A stretch of DNA of 11,220 nt from Phoronis pallida (lineage: Eukaryota > Phoronida > Phoronidae). The stretch is from contig JAOXYC010213462.1 in the NCBI GenBank assembly GCA_028565715.1, positions 1-11,220 of the forward strand, in the 5' to 3' direction. The notes beneath the pieces are model-generated. The model was not told where the DNA came from, did not search any database, and saw only the letters and a program-made list of their open reading frames with translations. The position numbers and the translations under genes are program-made. Within the stretch, counting starts at the first letter, position 1, and every line of letters begins with the position of its first letter. Shown piece by piece: positions 5,948 through 11,220 of the stretch.

Positions 5948-8900
5948 GTAAGTTGACACATGTAAACCAACGTTGAGTGCATATTGTGTTACTTTTGATA
6001 ATTCATCTTGACTTCATGCATTTGTGGTAACGATAAAATGTTTGTTACTTATATGAATATGGATAGTGTCCCTCAATACTATATTTGTTTGAGTTTATAT
6101 TAAATTATTCTCTACTTGAAGAGCTAAAAATCACCAAATGACCATTTGGATTTGAAATTAAAGATGATCTTATTCGTGGGTCTTATCTAACAAGATTTAA
6201 TAATAAATAAAGATATGCTTTATAGGACAGGATAAACTATGAATGAATTTTTAAAAAACACATGTGAAGAACATGAAAGATTTTAAAAGCCTAAGACTAA
6301 AGTCGCTTTAAGTATTCTTCCGACTATCACAACGTTATGTAGGTCTATTACTCGTTATTTACACAGTCCAAAGTCAACTGGTTATAATGTTATATATTAA
6401 TTGAGGACTGGTTTTGTATCCCTATAGCCAACAACAATACAACAACGACGACGACAGAAAATATTACTACTACTACAACTCTAACACCTGATAACACGAC
6501 TACGACAACTACAGCTTACCAAACTACAACTACTGATAATGTAACAACAACTTCCTCTCCAACTACGACAACGACTGCTACTGTTTCTAATGAGACAACA
6601 ACGACTTCTGTTCCAATCACGACAGCAGATAACAACGCCACGACAACGACTGCTGCAGCTTCAAATGAGACAACAACGACTTCTGCTCCGACCACGACAA
6701 CAGATAACAACATCACGACAACGACTGCTGTAGCTTCAAATGAGACAACAACGACTGCTATTCCAACCACGACAACAGATAGTAACATTACGACAACGAC
6801 TGACACTCCGACCACAACAACAGATAACAACATCACGACAACGACTACTACACCTTCAAATGAAACAACTACGACTACTGTAGTTCCTGAAACCACAACC
6901 ACCGACATTTCCACAACGAGCACTATTGCACAAACAACAACTACAGATCCCAATGCTACGACCGTCACTGCACCAAACACTACCACATCTCTCAATGAAA
7001 CAACAACATCGTCAATAACTACAACTACAACTGCCCAAGAAACCACCACGACCTCAGTCGACAACAACGTAACAACAACTGCGTATGAAACTACAACTAC
7101 GGGTAATGTAAGTGAAGGTACCACAGTGACGACTACGGATAGTCCTATTGAAACAACAACAGTGGACTTGGCTTCAACAACCACTGCTTCAGAGACCACA
7201 ACAGACCAGGGTACAACAACGACAGTCCCAGACACCACAACAACGGTGTATGAAAGCACGACCACATCCAACTACAGTACAACAACAACCGCCTATGAAA
7301 CTACAACAACGGGCAATGTTACTGAAGGCCTCACAACATCGACTACGACTAGTCCTATTGAGACAACTACAGCTCAAGACACCACCTACCGTACAACCAC
7401 ATATGAGACTTCGTCTGAGGGAAATGTAACTGAAAGTAATGAAGCAACAACAACGACTGCCTTCGAGACCACTGCCACGGCAGTCAGTACTACAACAGAA
7501 TCCACATCGAATGTAACTGAAACTGCTTCAACAACTGCCTCTCCGGAGAACATAACTACGTCAAACAATCTTACTACATCAGGATTAGATGTCAATTCTT
7601 CTACCACAACTTCTGCGCCCACTACTCAACAGACTGCAAGCAATGTTACAACAACTATTGCCGCTGGGACAGAAAACACAACCAAGGCGAATGTAAGTGA
7701 AACATCTACAAATGCACCAACTACGACGTACAATGTCAACCTAACAACAACAGAAAACACCACGACTCTGGCAACCACCCACTCTCTTCAAACAACTACA
7801 ACAGCAGCACCTGGAAGTGAGTATACTCTTATATTTGATTTCATTGTTGGAATGGGGGTACGTCTATGTTGTGAGTTGTAGAGTTAGTATCAAAAAAATA
7901 ATATTTGATAACATCGTCATGTCATAGCATAAAACTAGTGAAGGTATCACTGTCGAAGACTCTCCAACGTGTAAAGTCTCAAAGTTGGTTAATCCCTAGT
8001 GAGACGGTAAATTGTATCTGCAACTATTCTTAGATTGTGATGACAGCCATTTAGTTCTTTTAATCGAATGCCGTTGATATTTGCAAATTGTGTATTGCAT
8101 GGCTAATTTCCAGAGCAAATTTCTACTACTACCATTCGACCTACCGTTCATACTGTTTCTTGTTTCCAGTTGACCCCGCCCTCTACCCAGGCTATAAGGA
8201 TGGGGCAGACCGTTTGATAAACTGCCAGTCAAACAACTACTACTACAACCACCACCGGTGTCAACGATACTCCCTACCAGAAGACGGCTTGAAAGTAAAG
8301 AGCAAGACATATTATGACGCTTACGTAAGTTTGATTTTACTCTGCTTGGAGATTCAGCGTCAACAAAACTCCCTTCCAGGAAGACCTGGTTGCAAGCTAA
8401 GAATCCCAATAAGGTATATGTTTTGCTAATGTGTGACATTCTTTGCAATACATAGAATCAAATCACTGATATAGTATACATGCAGAAGGATGTCAACTTC
8501 CATACATTCTGAACTTTGTGGCGTAGGTGTATTGTTATGATAATATGACCAATACACGGACTCAAAATGTTCTTTTAGATTTTATACTTCTAAAACTTGC
8601 AATTCATCATTTGCTAATCGACGAACCTTTTTAAATTGTATAAAAAGTCAATAATTGAAATACTTAGGCCTACTACATCATTGTCGTCGTGTTTATTTTA
8701 CAGGTGTGCTACAACGGCGCCATTAATCTAGGATATCGCTGGCCACTTGGACCCTACTACAAATGTGGCGGCTGGTGGTCGTGGCTCAACACCATCGGTA
8801 TTATAAGTGCTTTTAGAACGTACGCCGACCCCAACGCCATGTGCCTTTTGAATGACATTCAAAAACAAAGCCAGGTTTATGTGAAAGTGTGCACAGATGA

Positions 8901-10920
8901 GACAGTAAATGATCCCGCCTGTGATGGAATCTTAAAGAGAGCTGAAACGGATGTCGCGGCGATGAGATCAACTTCTGACGGCAAAGACTACCCTGATGGT
9001 AAGAGACAAATCTTGTAAAAATATCAACTTTTTTGATTAAAAATACTTCAATTGTAGGGAAGCGCCCAGCGGTTATTATGGATTAATTTTAATGGTGTCC
9101 TATTTTGCTCTCTTTCTCATCAAATGTTTGGTATTTCAAATCTCTACCAATATTTCTTACTCTTCAAATGATTATGTAGCTTACTGCCACACTGGGCAAA
9201 TTATCAAAGATTACTGAATTGGTGTCCAATTCAACGTACTGTATTTTCAGATTTCAACCCAACCTGGGTGATGGTGGTCACGTGGGAGAACATGATATCT
9301 TGGGTCAGTTATTGTTATTGGTGGTACTTCACCCCATACTGTACCTCATCATGGTGTATACTTTACAGGAATAGATGCCTTCAACGTCTCCAAGGAGTAC
9401 AGGTAATAGTAAACTTAAGCCGGAACGAGCAGTGAATAAAATTTCCATTCAGGGCCAATGAATTGTTTTGAGAAGTTAAATGAAGTGAACACGTACGTTG
9501 GTCTTATTCGATTTTGTAATTTTTAAATGGTTTAATAAGCTGTATATGAGCTCACTGGGCGATTGAAGAGTTTTAACTGAAACGTTTTGTAGAACAATAT
9601 TTAAATGGTTCAATTTCAGGGTAACACATTCCAAGCGGTCATAATGACGGATGATGTATATAGTTTTGTGCAGTATGGCTACCCAGCGGGAGGCATCAAC
9701 TGGGTCTACAGAGGTAAGGGGACAATTGTCTTTACAATTTGCAACTACGTTGTTTACATTTTTTAAGAATCTTGGGTTGGATTTTTCAGGTTTTTCATTT
9801 ATAGACAACTTCTTTAGTGGACAACGGCTAATGACACTGCAATACTTCATATTTTTAGTTTCCGCACAGCAATACTACTACGACTACTATTGGTACCCTC
9901 TACCGGAAGTGGGCGTGTCTGCTGGAGATGGATTTGGCGAGCTGAAGAGACAGTCTTGTATGATAAAGCCAGGGAGCGGGAACGCCAATAGCTTGTATAA
10001 CTTGGATAAAACTAAGGGCAACACTGGTAAGAGAGTTTAGCAAGTACGATTAATAGAGCGCAGAGTAATTTAAAAAGACCATGATCCAAAGAACCGGTTT
10101 CACCAAACTCAACTCGAAACTTGAACTCAAAACCACCAAATTACTTCCTTTAACTGAAATATGTACATTTTACTCTTACCAAGCAATATCATTCTTCAAT
10201 TCTCTGAAACTGGGCATTTTATGCAAATTTCCCTTCTTAAAAATTGCAATCTTGGTTATATTTAGAGTTTTTCCCTTCCTCTGATGTTAGAATTAGATGG
10301 CTTGACATCATAATCGCTTTTCATTTGGGATTCTATTACAGCCACTTTTTACAACATTGTTTTGGTCACATTGATCAACTTCAGAAAAGAAATGTATTAA
10401 ACGTTTGAACTCTAAGTGGCTTTTGTTATGTTTGATTTCCCGTCTCTGTTATGATATACGGTACTACACAAACAAATGATTGATGTTTTTTTCGTAGAAT
10501 TGATATGTTTGAAGAGTGAAAAAAGTGTTTGTTTTTCACAGCTAAGACCCTGATAGTTTACAATATCCGTGCTCAGACGCCAATCCCTTATTCATGAGAC
10601 TTTTTAAAGATATGTTTTCAAGTGGCCCTCCATAGATTGAAAATGTCATATTTACTTCAAACTTTTTGAAAATGAGCATGTCAATATCGTTTTAAATTTA
10701 TGGTCTGGCTAGTTGGATCCCCTGTTTTAGAAAGATTACATTGTCCATATTTCACAATAGGCAAAAAAGGACAGCACATGATTCGAATGGACGATAACCT
10801 GGGAAACCTCAAACCGAAACAGATTTGTAAAAGATTGTTGAGAAGAACGCACACAATCAGATTGCGAAGACGAGACAACTGCCCAAGTACAAACAGACAA
10901 GCCTGGTTTGACTGGGGCCG
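5869..10920 (+). CDS. secreted mucin-like protein with NIDO and AMOP-like domains (3' incomplete)
   Basis: Joining eight exons (5869-5947, 6428-7816, 8170-8324, 8704-8998, 9251-9402, 9620-9713, 9859-10026, 10761-10920) gives one frame of 830 codons plus two bases. All completed introns are GT-AG, with phases 1, 1, 0, 1, 0, 1, 1; the last donor is phase 2. Predicted order: signal peptide (1 to about 26), Thr-rich stalk (27-489), NIDO domain (about 490-790) and the start of an AMOP-like domain (about 795-830). NIDO hallmarks are ALYP (493-496), YVCYNGAI (541-548), DFNPTWVMVVTWEN (640-653), NTFQAVI (692-698), GGINW (714-718) and VSAGDG (741-746). In known animal proteins this combination is extracellular, usually followed by VWD, EGF and sometimes a membrane segment, which would lie beyond the window. 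The likely role is a glycosylated surface or matrix protein. Exon 5 and the exon 8 acceptor are the least certain parts. Confidence 0.82.
5948..6427 (+). other. intron 1
   Basis: It runs from GTAAGT to TATCCCTATAG, phase 1. It is 480 nt of AT-rich sequence with no ORF, repeat or RNA recognised inside. Confidence 0.75.
6428..7816 (+). CDS. coding exon 2: Thr-rich mucin stalk
   Basis: This single 1389-nt exon (463 codons, phase 1 at both ends) is roughly half Thr. Runs of 3-6 Thr alternate with Asn, Glu, Asp, Ser, Ala and Pro. Many N-glycosylation sequons (NIT, NET, NAT, NVT, NVS) sit among the Thr clusters, so dense O- and N-glycosylation is expected. There is no Cys. A 25-codon repeat (SNETTTTSAPTTTTDNN type) starts at 6589, 6664 and 6739, with a variant at 6859. 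A second 70-codon repeat joins AYETTTTGNVSEG (7081) and AYETTTTGNVTEG (7291). The exon ends CCTGGAA/GTGAGT. A stalk or spacer is the likely role. The 251-codon open frame on the opposite strand is merely the complement of Thr codons read as Val. Confidence 0.9.
6589..6890. repeat. 75-bp coding minisatellite in the mucin exon
   Basis: AATGAGACAACAACGACT recurs at 6589, 6664 and 6739, exactly 75 bp apart. A diverged copy (AATGAAACAACTACGACT) lies 120 bp further on at 6859, as if a 45-bp subunit were added. The period is a multiple of three, so expansion or contraction keeps the frame. Confidence 0.85.
7817..8169 (+). other. intron 2
   Basis: It runs from GTGAGT to TTCTTGTTTCCAG, phase 1, 353 nt. 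Reading through the donor adds only about twenty codons before a stop near 7881, so retention would give a short stalk-only protein. No other feature is seen. Confidence 0.8.
8170..8324 (+). CDS. coding exon 3: start of NIDO domain
   Basis: Residues 490-541 open with IDPALYPGYKDGADRLI, matching the LYP...D..L start of NIDO domains. After an Asn/Tyr/His-rich loop (NNYYYNHHRC) comes LPEDGLKVKSKTYYDAY, corresponding to the strand and the 'Y..lYV' segment. Cys 508 and 520 bracket the Tyr-rich loop and could form a disulfide. The donor is TTAC/GTAAGT, phase 0. Confidence 0.8.
8325..8703 (+). other. intron 3
   Basis: It runs from GTAAGT to GTTTATTTTACAG, phase 0, 379 nt. Nothing recognisable lies inside. 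Confidence 0.75.
8704..8998 (+). CDS. coding exon 4: NIDO domain, central part
   Basis: Residues 542-639. VCYNGAINLG matches the conserved 'V..NG.IsFG' and IGIISAFRTYADP matches 'piIaPFwaD.D'. QVYVKVC followed by GILKRAETDVAAM matches 'vyYre..d...l.ra..dv'. The loop between the first two elements is aromatic (YYKCGGWWSW). Cys occur at 543, 562, 588, 604 and 614, more than a typical NIDO core carries. The donor GATG/GTAAGA is phase 1. Confidence 0.85.
8999..9250 (+). other. intron 4
   Basis: It runs from GTAAGA to GTACTGTATTTTCAG, phase 1, 252 nt. No internal feature is seen. Confidence 0.75.
9251..9402 (+). CDS. coding exon 5: NIDO 'PTWVMVVTW' strand and Cys/Trp-rich loop
   Basis: Residues 640-690. 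DFNPTWVMVVTWEN is a textbook NIDO segment ('f.ptwvfvvTWd.v'). It is followed by a loop of about 37 residues (654-690) rich in Trp, Tyr and Cys (Cys at 661, 670, 675, 682) before the next exon supplies NTFQAV. Most NIDO domains have a much shorter linker here. The frame is open throughout and ends phase 0 at CAG/GTAATA, compatible with exon 6. In a shifted frame, 9371-9400 reads IDAFNVSKEY, which looks NIDO-like but does not join exon 6 in frame. The loop half of this exon is therefore less certain. Confidence 0.65.
9403..9619 (+). other. intron 5
   Basis: It runs from GTAATA to GTTCAATTTCAG, phase 0, 217 nt. The donor is the weakest in the gene. Confidence 0.7.
9620..9713 (+). CDS. coding exon 6: NIDO 'NTFQAV' segment
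   Basis: Residues 691-721, GNTFQAVIMTDDVYSFVQYG then YPAGGINWVYR. This is the most conserved part of NIDO domains ('NtFQavl.tdg..sf.ifnY..ggi.W'). The acceptor is TTTCAG/GGT and the donor AGAG/GTAAGG, phase 1. Confidence 0.88.
9859..10026 (+). CDS. coding exon 7: NIDO domain, late part
   Basis: Residues 722-777. EVGVSAGDG matches the conserved 'a.vGfnaGDg', and the following PGSGNANSLYNLDKTKGNT matches 'lpgSgt..v.nL...sN.g'. The N-terminal part QQYYYDYYWYPLP is strikingly Tyr-rich. The acceptor ATTTTTAG/TTTCC keeps the frame, whereas the nearby CACAG (ending at 9869) would break it. The donor is ACTG/GTAAGA, phase 1. Confidence 0.85.
10027..10760 (+). other. intron 7
   Basis: It runs from GTAAGA to ATATTTCACAATAG, phase 1, 734 nt. 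It contains a 67-codon open stretch (10081-10284) without motifs and several weaker acceptor-like sites. No RNA gene or repeat is recognised. If CTGTTTTAG at 10730 is used instead, the intron ends 30 nt earlier in the same frame. Confidence 0.65.
10761..10920 (+). CDS. coding exon 8: NIDO end and start of AMOP-like domain
   Basis: Residues 778-830 plus two bases. With the acceptor at 10760 the protein reads NTGKKGQHMIRMDD, matching the NIDO terminus ('N.g.pG.w.fRvD'). The later segment ICKRLLR...DNCPSTNRQAWFDWGR resembles the AMOP pattern 'C.......pCP.tl.qA.aDwGrF'. The domain is cut at CCG/GTGAGT, phase 2, and should continue in the next exon outside the window. Using the acceptor at 10730 would insert ten residues (ERLHCPYFTI) in frame. 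Confidence 0.7.
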
Positions 10921-11220
10921 GTGAGTTGCAGGGAACAAGACTATCTCTTTTAATATGATCATCTTACCGATACTCACAGCTAAAATATTCGGAAGCTCCT
11001 CGAAAGCTTCCAACAGCGACCCGCCATCTTGTTCACTCTAATGTCCGAGTCGGTCGCCAGGTGGCAACACGACAGACTCGGAGACTTGCCTATCTCTTTT
11101 GTTTTATTCTTCAAAACATCGATTTGATGATTTAGCATGATGGATTTAACAATGCCACTTCAGAGAATTTTCACTCTATACATTGTTTCAAATAAAATCA
11201 AAAGCATATAAAAATAATAA
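10921..11220 (+). other. intron 8, incomplete
   Basis: It begins GTGAGT, phase 2, and no acceptor with a sensible continuation is found before the window ends. AATAAA at 11192 is most likely incidental AT-rich intron sequence, since no stop codon has been reached. Confidence 0.55.
11043..11085. repeat. imperfect inverted repeat in intron 8
   Basis: GTCCGAGTCGGTCG pairs with CGACAGACTCGGAGAC over about 13 bp, with one mismatch and one two-base bulge, around a 13-nt loop. CTATCTCTTTT occurs on both sides (10940 and 11090), hinting at a small repeat element, but the evidence is thin. Confidence 0.5.

Noticed and set aside
6516-7271. 251-codon Val-rich open frame on the minus strand
   Set aside because: It is the complement of Thr codons (ACN read as NGT), which yields Val and few stops. 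The plus strand has splice sites, matching phases and domain context.
7996-8448. 150-codon minus-strand ORF
   Set aside because: It lies opposite exon 3 and its flanking introns. The plus strand carries the NIDO motifs with matching splice phases.
9476-9850. 124-codon minus-strand ORF
   Set aside because: It is antisense to exon 6 and introns 5-6, with no motif. The sense strand encodes conserved NTFQAV and GGINW.
10081-10284. 67-codon plus-strand ORF in intron 7
   Set aside because: It is AT-rich and lacks domain similarity. Including it would require abandoning the good donor at 10026/10027, and no NIDO C-terminal motif is present.
10329-10398. Possible exon after TTCTATTACAG ending in TAA
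   Set aside because: It would be phase-compatible and end the protein early, but its sequence (ATFYNIVLVT...) does not match the NIDO terminus, whereas 10761-10920 does.
11192-11197. AATAAA as a polyadenylation signal
   Set aside because: The open frame has not reached a stop codon and the sequence lies in an AT-rich intron after a clear donor.

Overview
The window looks like intergenic and 5' genic DNA from an invertebrate animal. It is AT-rich, with GT-AG introns of about 150-730 bp, foldback repeats and a short non-autonomous Helitron. The one convincing gene combines a Thr-rich mucin segment with NIDO and AMOP-like domains, a combination known from animal extracellular proteins. I cannot name the phylum.

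Layout. 1-110: palindromic repeats built on CGAAAGAGCGCCC. 596-661: a 33-bp tandem duplication. 661-1079: a 419-bp element with Helitron-type ends (5' TCTAATATATTA; 3' GC-rich hairpin, 9 nt, CTAG) inserted between A and T, filled with a degenerate ~115-120 bp array carrying six GCGAAGC mini-hairpins. 1731-1818 and 3427-3600: two foldback elements. 2159-4440: at least seven dispersed copies of a ~40-bp repeat with three roughly helically spaced AAC half-sites; two copies match the RFX X-box consensus. 5071-5260: a decayed relative of the repeats at the left edge.

5384-10920: a plus-strand gene, incomplete at its 3' end. A possible TATA box (5384) and a possible 5'UTR intron ending one base before the ATG precede eight coding exons: 5869-5947, 6428-7816, 8170-8324, 8704-8998, 9251-9402, 9620-9713, 9859-10026 and 10761-10920. 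All splice sites are GT/AG and all phases agree, giving 830 complete codons in the window. The order is signal peptide, a 463-codon Thr-rich glycosylated stalk in one phase 1-1 exon, a NIDO domain split over six exons, and the start of an AMOP-like domain. The gene continues past the right edge.

The product is most likely a secreted or membrane-anchored mucin-like extracellular protein. The NIDO loops are unusually rich in Tyr, Trp and Cys. I found no RNA genes, CRISPR arrays or prokaryotic features, and no second protein-coding gene.
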